DNA from: Neospora caninum Liverpool | Lineage: Eukaryota > Apicomplexa > Conoidasida > Eucoccidiorida > Sarcocystidae | Length of the DNA stretch: 64,000 nt | Direction of reading: 5' to 3' | Assembly (NCBI RefSeq): GCF_000208865.1 | Contig: NC_018388.1 | Location: 558,001-622,000, forward strand | Part shown: piece after piece, positions 35,001 to 47,196 of the stretch | How the letters are laid out: every line of letters starts with the position of its first letter | Position numbering within the stretch: the first letter of the stretch is position 1 | The notes under the pieces: generated by a model | What the model saw: only the letters and a program-made list of their open reading frames with translations | The model's database searches: none | Told to the model about the DNA's origin: nothing | Translations under genes and position numbers: made by a program

Positions 35001-38000
35001 CAGCCGTTTGTACCCGTTGCCTTTCTTGCTTCGACTCTGGCGTTTCGCACTCTTTTCTTCCATCTCCGCGTCCTTTCTCTCTCGTCCCCTTTCCGTCTCG
35101 CTCCTCAGTCTCGCCTTCTGTTCTTCTCCCCCCACTGTTGCTCTTCCTGGTTTCGCCCCTGTGTGGATGCGCCTCCAGTCTTCGCTGCCTCTACGCTCTC
35201 TGGGCAACTATACTTATAGGTATTTCTATTTGTTTTTCGCCGCGTATACATGCACCGATGGTGGCTTTGCCTTCCACGAGGGTCGGTGTGCGTATGTGTG
35301 AAGACACGCGAAGGAGCTTGTCGAGGCGAATTGAAAGTCTGCGCGAGTCTGTGCCTTCTCTCGCAGGTGTCGCTCGCGCAGTGTCGCCACCTGGTTCTCG
35401 ATGAAGCAGATAAACTGCTTGATCTAGGGTAAGGTTCTCCTCGTCGCCAAGAAGAAAAAGAGACGTTGCAAACAACAAGCGTTACGAGCTCTCTCGCTTT
35501 CTGTGTGCATGCGTCGCGTAAGGCGCCCCTCTCTGTGTGGTGTTCTGGTCTTGGCGTTCTTCTGGAAACACAAACGCTCACGAGTTTGGAGACATCTAGG
35601 AACCTTCTGCGCCTTTTTCATCCCATCAGTGATAATGCCACGGTGCTGACGAACGAGCTGTAGATGCATGCATAGACGCACTTACACATGTAGAGTTGCA
35701 GCTGGGGTCTTACGGACTGCGGCTGCGTCAGGGGTAAATCACTGGAGTCGAAGGGGCATAGATATGACCGTAAGAATCAAATGGCTACGCACCACTTGAG
35801 TCTTCCCTTCCGAGCAAAACGATGCATCACAAACCGCCGTCACAGAACGTCTGCCGCTCATGTCTCCTCGAATCAGTACATAAATACAAATACACATATC
35901 TCCATTTGAGTACGCATATGCGGAGATACCTATTTATAGAGATGCAGGTATCTGTATATATATATATGTCTGTATATGTGCGTGGATGTGCATGTGGATA
36001 TCGAGTTAAATGGGTTTCTTTAAAACTGAGGGTGGAGATGCCTTTCTTTTCTCAGGTTCGCTCCACAGCTGGACGAGATCCTGGCCGGGTGTACCTTTCC
36101 GCGGCTGCAAGTGTGTCTCTTCTCAGCTACGCTCCCGCCTGAGGTGCTTCGCCTCGCGGACTCGCTTTTGCACAATCCAGTCCACATTTCCATTGGTGAG
36201 ATTTCCGTGCTTCTCTCCAGACGTGTCTCTCTGTTGCCAGTCGTCTCGCAACGCAAGCTTGTCTATCGGCGATTATCTTGCTCCCAATGAAGCTCTTATC
36301 CGAAGATTTTGCATGTGATTGATGTAGACGTCGCGTGTGCGCCAAATAGAGATACCTTCGAATTCTTTCCAGAACTCACACCTTTCGAAAATGCCTCAAC
36401 CTCTGCATGGGGATGTTCTGGCCGAGTCGGGCTTTGGGATGTCGTCAGTGTTTCACATCCGCGGGAGAATATATATATATATATATATATATATATCTGT
36501 CCGCACCATGAAGACGTAGATGTTACACTTTGCTGACATGTGGGATTCCAAGCCTTTGTAGTGGAGGCGTTTTCTTCTTACGTTGGTGAGCTAGCGCGTT
36601 TCACCACGGCCAATGTTTGCAGATTTCGCTTGTTCGCCATTATTTGTTCACGGCTCGTGAGCCCCTTTGCTGGCGTCAAGGCTACACGCGTATGTCTCTC
36701 TCAGGTGTCTCATCACTTTTTTTCGTTCTTCCGCCCCTTCTGCAGGCGCGCCCAATGCCGCAGCTACGTCGATTGAGCAGGAATTGCTTTTCTGCACGAA
36801 CGAGGAGGGAAAGCTTCTCGCGCTTCGAACGCTCCACCTCACGGGCAAGTTCGTGCCGCCCGTTCTCATTTTTGTGCAGGTAAAGTCTGAGGCCGAGAAA
36901 GCAACGCTGTTTTGGGGGAATTGGGCGCGAGTCTGTCGCAGGCCGTGTGGCCAGGCTTGTCCTGTCGGTCTGGGAAGGGAAGCAAACCGCACGAATCGCG
37001 CGAATCGCGGAAGGCGTAGGATTGACGGGGCGTGCCCCCTGCTCTCCCCATTTTTTTGGTGTACGTACAGAGCAAGGAACGCGCGAAGCAGCTGTACTGC
37101 GAGTTGGTCTACGATGGCATCTTTGTCGAGTGCATTCATGCGGACAAAACAAAAAAGCAGAGAGACGACATCGTGGAGGCTTTTCGCCGGGGTCAGGTGA
37201 GCGCCTTCGAAGACAGACGATCGTTTCGTGTGTTTTCTGTCCATTCTCAGAGTTCTGGAGGTGGGAACCGCATACAACAAAGAGACGCAAGACGGGGAAG
37301 AGCAGCAACACGACGAGATGCGGGGTTTGCTGAAAATGACAGATTCAGTGCTTTTGAACTGTAGCCTTGGCTGTCCTCTGCCTGCAGATCTGGGTGCTGA
37401 TTTGCACAGACGTCATGGCCAGAGGTGTTGACTTCAAAAATGTAGAGCTCGTGATCAATTACGATTTCCCCCAGTCTGCTGCGGTGTACATACACCGCAT
37501 CGGACGCACAGGCCGAGCGGGGCGACAAGGCCGGGTAAGCGGTACCTTCGTGCCCGAGTCACTTCTAGTAGTCTTGTGGCAAGCCGATACATATGAACTA
37601 CCTTGTGCGAGGCGACATACAAATACATTCATATATTTTTATTTATCTATATCTATTTCTATATATTTAATTATACATGTCCGTGTATACGCACGATTCC
37701 CGTAGTTATTAAGTAGATCTGCTCACATGAGCCAGTCGTGTCTGTCAGCCGCGCGGCTGCCCGTTGTTCGGGCGGGGAGGCGATTCTTTCTTTTGTCTTC
37801 ACTGGAGAGCCTTGCGACTCCTCGCTCTGAAGAACGCAGTGATCTCCGCTCTTGATTGGTTTCGTCTTTTTCCCTTTCTACAGGCCATCACATTCTATAC
37901 AACCACCGACATTCCAAACCTGCGGAGTGTTGTCGGAGTCATGCAACAGACGTCAACGTGCGAGGTGCCGGAGTGGCTGCAAAAAATGACGAAAATGACA

Positions 38001-38265
38001 GCGAAGCAGAAACGCGATCTCCAAAAGCGTGCGCCAGAAAGAAAACCGATTCTGACAACTCCCGCGTAAGCTTGTCCATGCACGCCCCCAACCGAAAGCT
38101 GTCGCCACACCGTTCCACGGTCTGACTAGAGGCGCCAAGCAGAACAGCCAATGCAAAAACCAACAGACACCAGCACACGGGCAATTAGATATGTGTGAAG
38201 ATACGTGCAGCCATTCAGGTTAAGATACTCCGTTACCTTCGTGCTGCGGTTCCTCCACATGCGTG

Positions 38266-38309
<44 letters not shown>

Positions 38310-38604
38310 GTAGATGAATGTCTGTAGTGGTATTTCTGTGTATGCACAAATGCGTCTGTACAGGTAGGGATTTTCATTTTGGTATACGTGTGCGTGCATG
38401 AGTGTCGCGGTGTATATTTCTGTTTCCCTTGGTGGCGATGCATGCCGCGTTTGCCGGCGTTTGAAAAGGTATGGGACAATTTGCGTTCCCAATGCATGCA
38501 TTTGCAGGACCGACGTGCGGAAGGAGAAGAGGCGCCAGCAGGCCATCGAGGCGAGCAAAGCAAAGAAGCGGAGACGCGAAGCAGCCGAGGCAGGTTCTGA
38601 GTGA
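32039..38604 (+). CDS. DDX52: DEAD-box ATP-dependent RNA helicase, DDX52/Rok1 type
   Basis: Nucleolar RNA helicase of the DDX52/Rok1 class, which acts in 18S rRNA maturation. Twelve exons: 32039-32776, 33093-33194, 34054-34144, 34408-34437, 34671-34804, 35367-35428, 36056-36195, 36746-36879, 37071-37196, 37388-37534, 37884-38065 and 38508-38604; together 1983 nt, 660 residues, phases all closing. Motifs in order: Q-motif [10 protein letters not shown], motif I APTGSGKT, Ia CPSRELAKQ, Ib [36 protein letters not shown]-type [41 protein letters not shown]. The stretch [20 protein letters not shown] and the post-helicase [20 protein letters not shown] are typical of DDX52/Rok1 rather than other DEAD-box families. 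The N-terminal 200 residues are charged and Ser-rich, and the C terminus is a Lys/Arg tail. Motifs Ia and Ib deviate slightly from PTRELA and TPGR. The 30-nt fourth exon is unusually small. Confidence 0.93.
33533..33720. repeat. Composite repeat copy B: (AT)n - core - GATA units
   Basis: In DDX52 intron 2. An AT tract (33533-33556) is followed by a core at 33577-33662 with TGTATGTA, GCTCTCT, TCTACAT, GTGTAGAAAAA and ACATACCGTGAT, then degenerate GATA/GATGGA units. Same order and orientation as copy A at 18596-18893. A further AT tract lies at 33812-33840. Confidence 0.8.
36469..36497. repeat. (AT)n microsatellite in DDX52 intron
   Basis: AT dinucleotide tract in the intron between exons 36056-36195 and 36746-36879. 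Confidence 0.95.
38265..38308. repeat. (GATA)n microsatellite in last DDX52 intron
   Basis: About ten GATA units in the intron between exons 37884-38065 and 38508-38604. Confidence 0.95.
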
Positions 38605-40220
38605 AGAACACCATGTAGTTTTTCTGTCGTTTTCACTCCCGTCGAGTTCCTGTCTTTTCAACCTTTTGGAAACCGGTTCGGTGTATGCAGATAACTTCTG
38701 GGGTCAGAGAAATGCCGGGACAGTCGAACAGGAGCTGGTGTGAGGGAGACAATATCTACTTGTAATGCGATAACTGTACATGGTCTCGCCATGACTTTTA
38801 TGGTCTTAATGCGGGCTTTGTATAGGGTATGGTAAACGTTTTGTACCAATTTATATTGGGGGTTGGGGATGCGAAGAAAAACTGTGAGGATCGAGAAGAG
38901 GAGCACCCATGACGCGACCGACCCGTGAGAAGAAGCGCAGGAGTCTGTCGCGGAAACACACAATCGCTGTCATTCCCACGCCACCGTGGGACTCTAAGTG
39001 AAAGCGTCCGAGTCCAGAGGTCGAGACAGGCAAGTATATATATATATATATATATATATATAACGGCTACAAGTAGAGAGAGGTGTAGGTACAAATAGAC
39101 ATAGATACAAATAGAGATACGAAGAAATGGATGCAGGTGCGCGTAGAAGACAGGTTGATAGACATGCACATGGGTATGTGTTTTCCGTTCGCTGAAACGA
39201 GTGTTTTTTGGAGCGTACGCTTGGCGGACCGCAAGCAGAAAGTCGATTTGAGGAGACAGCATTGCGGCCAGTCGTTTTCTGCTTGGAGCTCCTCTTGTGG
39301 GCAGCCCCCGTCGACCCGAGCGCGTGACAGAACCGTGGCGGGTCTCAAAGTGTTACAGGTTTTAATTACGTTGAGGCCCAATGCCTTCACACAAACGTTC
39401 GCGAGCTTCCGGTTTTCCTCAGCTTGCCACACACAAACCGTTCGGCGGCACAAAGCTCCCACAGACCACGACAAGCCTTTACCTTCTTTGTCTTAAGTTT
39501 TCCTGTGCACGAAAAAACCTCCCCGATGTACCACGAACGCACGCTGAGACCCGAGCGCTGGTTGGCCGTTCAAGAAGACAGGCCACACAACGCGTCCACA
39601 AAGAGACTGGGATAGTGAGGGTTCTGCCCCTTTCATGCAGTTACCGACAAACAGTGGACGAGGCGTTTCTAGGTTTTGGACGTCCAAAAGAGACATCCAG
39701 ACAACCCGAGTCGATCTACGACAGAATACGCAAAGTATGTCGCGATCGAATCCAAGAGAGGACGCTCCCGATGGGATCTGATCCCTTGGTCTTCCCCTTT
39801 TACCGATGACGCACTCGAGCTTTCCTTTGGTGCTCTCGTCTGCGTGCGGCACACGCAGAGCCGGACCCGTGGACGCTCTTCTGCCGCCCCGAGGGTGCTC
39901 GGAGCAAACAGTCGCATTCTGCGCTCCTGGATCTCGCCTGTCCCTCCGAAAAACGTAAAATTCGCTGCATTTCTCAGTTATCCCTGGTGGCCCTTTTGCC
40001 GGCCCCATTCTCCAGGAGCATTCAGGCAGAGCGGTATTTGAAGCGATTGGGCTCGCCCGTCTCGACTCCTATTTTTTCATACTGCGCTTGCAAGAATCTC
40101 ACGGCGAGACGCTCAGTGCCACGTCTGTCGAGGGCTTCAACCCCGACATTCGATTCTCTGAATTCCAGTCTCCCATTCTCCTCGCCGAGAGGCTTTTTTC
40201 ATCGGGGGTTCACCGGGTCT
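38605..40220. other. Convergent intergenic region between DDX52 and the membrane protein gene
   Basis: 1.6 kb that should hold both 3' UTRs. It contains the rightmost clear microsatellite of the window (39034-39062). Open frames at 39381-39809 and 39493-40008 lie on opposite strands and show no family resemblance. Confidence 0.5.
39034..39120. repeat. Composite repeat copy C, diverged: (AT)n - core
   Basis: AT tract (39034-39062) followed at 39066-39110 by CTACAAGTAGAGAGAGGTGT and an AATAGACATA word, resembling the TCTACATAGAGAGAAGTGTA ... AGACATA part of copy B. The GATA block is degenerate here (GATAC/GAGATA units). Similarity is by eye only. Confidence 0.55.
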
Positions 40221-41759
40221 TCACGCCAGCAGTGGGCTCGACTCTTCCTCTCCGTCACTTGCGTGTTCATCTCGGCGGAAGGAGCTGCACGCCTCACCGT
40301 GACTCACGAGTCGCTCGAGGATTCTCTGCCGAGACAGGACTGCATCCCCATCGTCTCCCGTTCTCCCGACTTTCCGCGGCGGCGTCAGAACTGGACCGAA
40401 GGGCGAGCCTGGGGGCACCGCCGAGAGGCTTTCATGCAGTTGATAGTACGCGGTTGCTCCCTCGAAGAAACGGGTGAAATTGTAGACGTGGAGCGCGAGA
40501 GGCAGGTGTACAGTTACTGCAAGCGCAACTGCGGTGTAGGCGAGGAGGCGCGTGGCGACGCTAAGGTGGGAGACATCAGCTGTGTAGTACGAGTCGAAGT
40601 TGATGGCAGAGAAAACAGCTAGGACCGGTGAGCACAGACAATTGTAGACAATGAGGCGGTTGTTCACCGATATAATAGAGCACATACAGTCGTTTCGGCG
40701 CCGAGGAACACGGATTTCCGCGAGGGGTACTGTGCACAGCAGGAGGGAGAGCTGGAGCGGAATGAGCGCCGAGATGCCGACAAAGGCAAGAACCCAAATT
40801 AGACCTTTCGAAAAGGAGTGGAGATCTTCGGTCAAACGCGGCACAATAATGTGTGGAGGGGAAGTCGAGGACTCGGAGAGAAAAGAGGACGGTGGGGCTT
40901 CAGCACGCGGTTCCGCCCCGGAGCCAGGGACCCCGCGAGATTGTGAGTCCGATACAAAAGACGAGGAATTGACAGGAGGGAGGGGAGAATCAGCACGATA
41001 TCGCAACCTTGAATCGTCAAAAGAGAACGAGGAAGACGAGGGCGTTCCCAGTCCGGAAGCCTGCTGCCTGAACATGCCAGCAGACCCAGCGGGGAGGAAC
41101 TTGCCGGGGGGGCTCTGGCGCCTGAACGCTGAGGAGTGGGCATTTCCCGCTCCAGCTCCTAACTCCTTTTTGGAGGCGAAAGGCAACCTTTGATTCAGCC
41201 TTTCCCCTGACTTTGTTTCTGCTGTAAAGCGTGAAGAACCGATTGCGGGACTCGCACGAATGTTCTCTGCATCTCGCGACGGCAGTGAAGCAGTGGGAGA
41301 CCGAGAATGCCCCCCGGCATCTGTTGAGCGGAGATGCGTAGGCGAATGCGTCCACGAGGAGATATCGAGGGGGGAATCTCCTGGCGACCGGTCTAGCAGC
41401 GATGCGGCCTGTTTGAAAGGGTTGAAGTGAGATGGCGCTTCATGTGGAAGGTCTTCGGTGGTGTGTGCAGGGTAGACATGCGGCGATTGATGCCTCACAA
41501 ACAGCATCAAGACACCAGGATACAAGTTGACGAGCAAGGCGGCGACGCCAAAGATCGTCATGAGGTTAGCTTGACGGGCCAAGCGCCGCTCAAAATTCTT
41601 GTCGAACGGCGGGCAGCATACTTCAGTAGTGACCCAGTCACAGAGGGACAAGCAAAAGTTATGGCACGTGCGTCGCCTCGAGCTGTCAGGAGACACAGAC
41701 GTCGAGATGCTAAGGCGCGGCGGTTGCCGGCCTGCGCTTGGGGTCACTGGGAAGCTCAT
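40221..41759 (-). CDS. Hypothetical multi-pass membrane protein
   Basis: Single-exon frame of 512 residues from the first true ATG at 41759. I do not recognise the family. Four hydrophobic segments can be seen: MTIFGVAALLVNLYPGVLML at about residues 67-88, IWVLAFVGISALIPLQLSLL near 320, IVYNCLCSPVLAVFSAI, and LLAYTAVALAVTVHLPLALH. A Ser/Pro-rich loop of about 230 residues separates the first and second helices and has the look of a disordered, phosphorylatable region. A Cys-rich amphipathic stretch (CHNFCLSLCDWVTTEVCCPP) precedes helix 1. The C terminus is charged and ends SSPLLA. No signal peptide. The frame is open 51 codons upstream with only a TTG at its start, so an upstream exon is possible. 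It is divergent from the kinesin gene across 5.4 kb. Confidence 0.7.
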   Translation of the reverse strand: MSFPVTPSAGRQPPRLSISTSVSPDSSRRRTCHNFCLSLCDWVTTEVCCPPFDKNFERRLARQANLMTIFGVAALLVNLYPGVLMLFVRHQSPHVYPAHTTEDLPHEAPSHFNPFKQAASLLDRSPGDSPLDISSWTHSPTHLRSTDAGGHSRSPTASLPSRDAENIRASPAIGSSRFTAETKSGERLNQRLPFASKKELGAGAGNAHSSAFRRQSPPGKFLPAGSAGMFRQQASGLGTPSSSSFSFDDSRLRYRADSPLPPVNSSSFVSDSQSRGVPGSGAEPRAEAPPSSFLSESSTSPPHIIVPRLTEDLHSFSKGLIWVLAFVGISALIPLQLSLLLCTVPLAEIRVPRRRNDCMCSIISVNNRLIVYNCLCSPVLAVFSAINFDSYYTADVSHLSVATRLLAYTAVALAVTVHLPLALHVYNFTRFFEGATAYYQLHESLSAVPPGSPFGPVLTPPRKVGRTGDDGDAVLSRQRILERLVSHGEACSSFRRDEHASDGEEESSPLLA

Positions 41760-44700
41760 CGTCCCTTCGCCTCGCACAGCCTGCTGAGGATCGCGAACTT
41801 GGGGCCCCGGAGTCCCCGTATAGGCTGGAGGAGAGTCGCGCCGGACGGGGTTTCCAGGAAATTTCCTGTTTTGGCAGGCTTTTTCAATGGAAAAGGGCGA
41901 AGCTCCGCCCAAGAAAGCCGGGCGGAGCTGCCCTCGCAGAGCAGTCTCTTTACCTTGCCGATGAGAAGACCATGGGTGAGAGTGAGGGCCACACGAACTT
42001 GGGAGACTGGAGACGACCTTGTCGGGAATTGCCCTTGTTTTCTGAAAAGAGGCGCAACATGACCAGAGGGTGCGAAAAAGAACTACAAGCTTTTTTCAAC
42101 CGTTTTCTCACCGCTGGCAAAGGCAGGGGCAACGGATTGTGCCAAGAGACCCTTTCACAAGACAAGTCCGCACAGACAGCCAGCCGCGGAGCCGCGAGAA
42201 ACGTACAGCCGTTCACAGCGGCTCGTATTTAGTCATTGAAGGCAGTTTCGCGTTTTCACTCGAATTTTGTTTTGGTGGCCTTTCTTAGATGTTCGGAGGG
42301 TCAGGAAATCGGGTCATGTTTGCTGGCCTGCCACGCCCGCACTCCTCGGTTGCTCAACTGCGCGAGCATCGCTCTTTCACCACGGTCAGGCCAACCGGCG
42401 GCGCTCTGGCGCGAGGGGAAACCCTTTCTCTCCGCGCCTATTTCTTCTACTCCAACCACTAAGCCGAACTCCAGGAACAATTCATGAAAAATGCAAGAAA
42501 AGTTTGCACAAGAGAAGTAGGAGAAACAACCTCACCCAACAGCACGTCGGCCGTTCAGCAACATTTTCTTGACTCCTCAACTAGCGAAGTAGAGATTCGC
42601 AGGCGTTACCGAGAAAAGCACCAGTCCTTGTAGGCGAGAGAGGAGCCCCACTGGCACCGGGCTGCCGTGGTTACGGACAGCATTGACGAACAATCGAAAC
42701 GCGTCTTGTCGCTTTAGACGGACCCAAACTCAAACCTAGCAAATTTTCCAAGGGAGTCTTTCGACAGAGTCACGAAAACGAGGCATTCGTTCGTCACGAT
42801 CCCACGCTGCTTGTCTCGTGGTGAGCTGAGGCGTGTCTCCAGCGGTCTTGCGCACAGAACAACACAGAAAAAGGATGCAACCACCTAAAAACCGCAGGGA
42901 CAGTCGACTGTCCTTGTCGATGACGTTTGAAAGAGAATTAGTGAACCGCGCGCTATAGCGGGAAATCCAACCTTCCTGCCGTCTGAAACGGAGCACCGTT
43001 CTACGGTGGGGTGACTGCCCCGCCATTCCGGAGCCCCAGCAGCATGAACTCTCACCACCCTCCTGTGGAAGTTCAATTGAATGCAATTCTTCAGCAAGAA
43101 AAGGTAGGGGCCCACCTGCAGGAGAGAGTCTGTGCATGCCCTCCTAATGTCTGGAGCTCCAGCTTCACATTACGGTTGGCTGCGTTGTGGGGAATGAAAA
43201 GAACACGCATACACGCGCAGCCTGAAAAATGTGTTCTCTTCTGGTAGCTAAGACGGCCACTCAACTTGGTGAATATGACTTCACTGGGATGGAGACGGGA
43301 CGATGACCCTCGTGTTGAAACGGCAGCAGAATTGGCACTCGGGGGAATACAGGGAAAGCCGTCCCGCGCATCCCACTCAGATACTCTAGGAACATCCATT
43401 TTGTCAGATGCTGTCCCTACAGCAGCAACGGCGGAATGAGACTGGCAGTCAAAAGGAACTCAAAGAAAGGAGTCACGTTTTATACATCAACAACAGGGCG
43501 ATGGAGGGTACGGTGAGAAACGGCTACAAGGATATCGGCAACGGCAACATTCCAAGGGAAATGTGCATGAAACACTAACTGTGAAGTATGCAGATGCAAA
43601 GAATTTTTCTACCAGAAAAGGGGTCCACGAACGGCGAGGCGTGCAGTCGGACGAAGGTTTAAACGAGACATAATGTGTACCAGACGTCTGGCTTTCGAAT
43701 CAAGGGACGAGAGAAGTCATGGGTCGACACCAACGCTCCCCAGACGAAACCAGAGGTCATTGATAAGCCGGGTAAACCTGGGCAGCACTGTATAGGCAGA
43801 TGGTATTCTTGGTGGAAAACGCAGCAGCAACTGAGGAAGCATTGAACAGATGCGTCAGCATGCGATTCTCGTAGTGAGATTCCGAAAACGCATGTCTCGC
43901 CACAGTGGCTTCATGTGCCATCAGCTGAGAATATGCGCATCGGCGCGTCAAAAGGGATGGGTAAGATCTTTCTGGCACACGAGATGGACGGTGACCCTAG
44001 TGCAGAAGCTGAAACAGAAGACGGGAGCGACACTCAGACGCACCGAGCGCCTCAGGGGCAAGAAATCCGCCGGTGTGACGTACGGAACCTTCACAACAAA
44101 AAGCCATAAAGTTGCGATGGATCAAACAGAATGGCGATGCGTGCCGCTAGAAAGTGGGAAACAATGGTGCTTCCGGATATGCTATCTGGTCCGGTATAGG
44201 GCAGCTACTGCGCCAGCAGAATAGCTGCAAAGCATTCTTCTTGGTGGCAGGAGATGCCGCCTCGTCTTCGTGTGGCGTCGTGGACAGGATGGTGAAAGTG
44301 TGGCAAATCCGGATAAGCCTATGCTGGTGTAGGAGCTGCTCGTCAACGGAGTACGAGGGCAATACCTCCGCTGCTGATTCTATGTAGGGTAACAGTGCTA
44401 GCAGAACACGGTGTCGGGAAGACAAAGCTCGCCTCCGCTGCTGTTCTTCCGGGGTTTTCTCTCCAAGTGTAAGCGCAGCCCCGCCGGCTGGAGGTGTGCC
44501 ATGTTATCGATGTTTTGCAGATCAAAGGGCGCCTCATGGCGAATGACGCCCGGCACACATGCTATTTGACACAAAGATCAACACAGACAAGGCAAGTTTT
44601 CAAGGCGCAAGAGTCCGGCAAGGTCCTGGAGATTCTCGTTTCCACACGGATTATTAATTGTTCGCGCCTTCCGCATCGGCACTGGTGGGCACACGTCTTT

Positions 44701-47196
44701 TTCTGTCTCCGCGTGTTGCTCACTTATGACTGATGGAATGCCTGCACTTCTTGCATTCAACAATTGTCGAGTTCATGCTCATACGCAAATCCCCAAGCCT
44801 CGCGATTCGTGTTCAACTCTTAGGGTATGATTTTCTGCCTTAGCCGCCGCTGCTGGATTCGTTCAACATGATGGGCCCCAGCAGCAGAGAATGTCGCTGA
44901 TACCAGAATTCTGCAGCACACACCCTATGAACGAGGACAGCGAGGGATTCTGCCAGCTTTTCACACTTGCTTCTGGAGGCGAGAGACGACGGTGCTGTCT
45001 TTGTTGGTTGCATACCCCTGCAGCCTTGCACCATACAACTGACAAAGAAGGGAGGCCCCATGCGCATCAGAGTCAGCCGGCATATGTCGGTTGACAGCTG
45101 CCGAGTTCAAATGTTTTTCCTCCACAAAGGCTTTAGCTGGAATCTGACAAGCAGGTTTGGGTGGGGACCAGGGAAAAGATTCCCTTGGGCGCAGGCGAAA
45201 TGTTTTCTTTGGCTACGCGTGTGCGTCGGTACTCTAGCAACCGAGTGTGCGAGATTTAAAATTTCTGGCTTCCACAGTCAACTGCATCCTTTGATCTTAG
45301 AATCGAAATGATTAACCTGTTGTGTTGGTGATTACAAAGTGAATGACTAGGGTTTTTATGTTTGCAGAAGGTCCAGTAATTGGCTGAGGAAGGAACATCG
45401 TTTCTACCACTGAAAAACGATACCCGATGAAGGACAGTGAAGTATGGCAGTATGAGAAATGTCAATAACAAACTCCCTCTGTGACTATAATATCGCAGTT
45501 GCAACTGCGGCGGCTAGCTTCTCTACCGTTTGTGGCTATCTCAGCGGGCAGGGGCCTTCTCGTTGTGTAGGCTTGTTTGACAGCGGGTGCCCTCACGCGG
45601 CACCCTTTCTCCGGGAACGAAGCGGAGACACTCACCTGACGACATACTGTCGTAGGACGTGTTCACAGAATGTGAGCGATTCATGTCTGAAGGTGGTTTG
45701 AAAATATCTCCATCCGTCTGTCGAGCTCAACACACTCAGCCTGTAGGGCAGTTGGTGCTTTAAACAGCGACAAGTACTTCTACGTGGTATTACGTTTTAT
45801 TTCATAGATCCGTAATTTTCCCACATTCACGCGTAATGACTGACAGAGATTTCACACATTACGAGTGGCGGCAACGTTGAGATTGGATCGTCATACAGTA
45901 TGCATCTCCGTCTCAGTGTGGGTCGTCCATCGCATCATATGCAGCACTTGTGACCCAGTGGCACCCTTGAAAGAAAATGGACAGTCAGCGAACCGATGCG
46001 GATCAGCTAAGGAGGCACCCCTAACGGATGGATTTTGCAGAACAGAATGGCTTTTAGCTCCATCCAGATACACGTCGCTTGACGTTTGAGGTATTAAATT
46101 GACTCCTGGCCTGTCAATGCGTCCGTCAACGCCTGTATCCGAGAAGGTCGCGATGTAAGCGACTCGGTGTCACGTTCTAACTTCCTCTTTTGTCCTGGCT
46201 GTTGTCAGGTGACTGGGACCACCTCTCGTTTGTGTGGCATACCTATCTGCTGGACTTTTTTCATGCAAGGCAGTTGTGTGGGGCAGCTGGTGGGGCTGTC
46301 GGGGTAACGACTCTGGGCTTGTATATGCTTTTGCTTTGGTGACTTCACATGCTGCCTGGCCGGATCGCTGAGACACGATTCATATCAAACCGTAAAATAT
46401 GGCGGGTTTCCTCGTTACCCGGTTCCTTACCTGGCGGATTCACGCTCTGTCGAACCCCCTAGTCCAGTTAGCATTCACACTAGGTGGGATCAACTAGAAA
46501 TTCGCGAACGATTCCGCCCCGCTTTGTCAATTCCTACAGAACCTTCCGGTGGCCCATTTTTGGCACCACGCTCCAGTGTTAATTTCGACTGAAAGTCTCT
46601 GATGCCAGCGTTAACTCTATCACGGCCAATCCAACACCCGCCCGTTCACGCAGCGCATCAATTGGATTCCCTCTTTTAGTAGAGCCGCGGGTGTGAATGT
46701 ACGGACATACCACCGAGATTCAAAGCATTCAGAGCTAGAAAAGGCGTGAACACTGCTTCTCCGTGACTCGTAGTTGATCGGATACATTTAGCCTGGATGA
46801 TGTTTTCGAAGAGGCAACGACAGCCGCGGCACAATGAGGTCTGGTTCCGGATAGATTACGATGCATCAGCGGGCTGTATCTCCCGGGTTTACTTCCTGTA
46901 AACAAGCTAACTCTGAAACGTTTCCAGCAGCTATCTCTAGTTGTGTGTGGCCGAATGCTAAAAACTGATTCCGGCCACCGGCTCGGACCCGCCTTCTCGT
47001 TGGTAACGGGTTCGTTCGGTTTTTCTGATTCCTTTGCAGGATGTTGTGCCTACCTCGGTAGCCTTGCGCACCTCTACGAGACAGTCCCGTCGAGAACGAA
47101 GATTTCGCTGTTCAGCAATACAAGCTTTCATCCAGTGGTTTGGGGCAACGTTCTGTTGCTCCTTCCTCTCTGCTTTCCTAACACATTCATCTTTCA
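41760..47196. other. Long gene-empty interval between divergent genes
   Basis: 5.4 kb with no recognised coding sequence. One TGCATGC lies at 43133-43139. No AT or GATA microsatellites, unlike the spacers to the left. Short frames on both strands lack domains and consistent splice sites. It should contain promoters for the membrane protein and for kinesin-8; an unrecognised short-exon gene or a non-coding transcript cannot be excluded. Confidence 0.5.
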
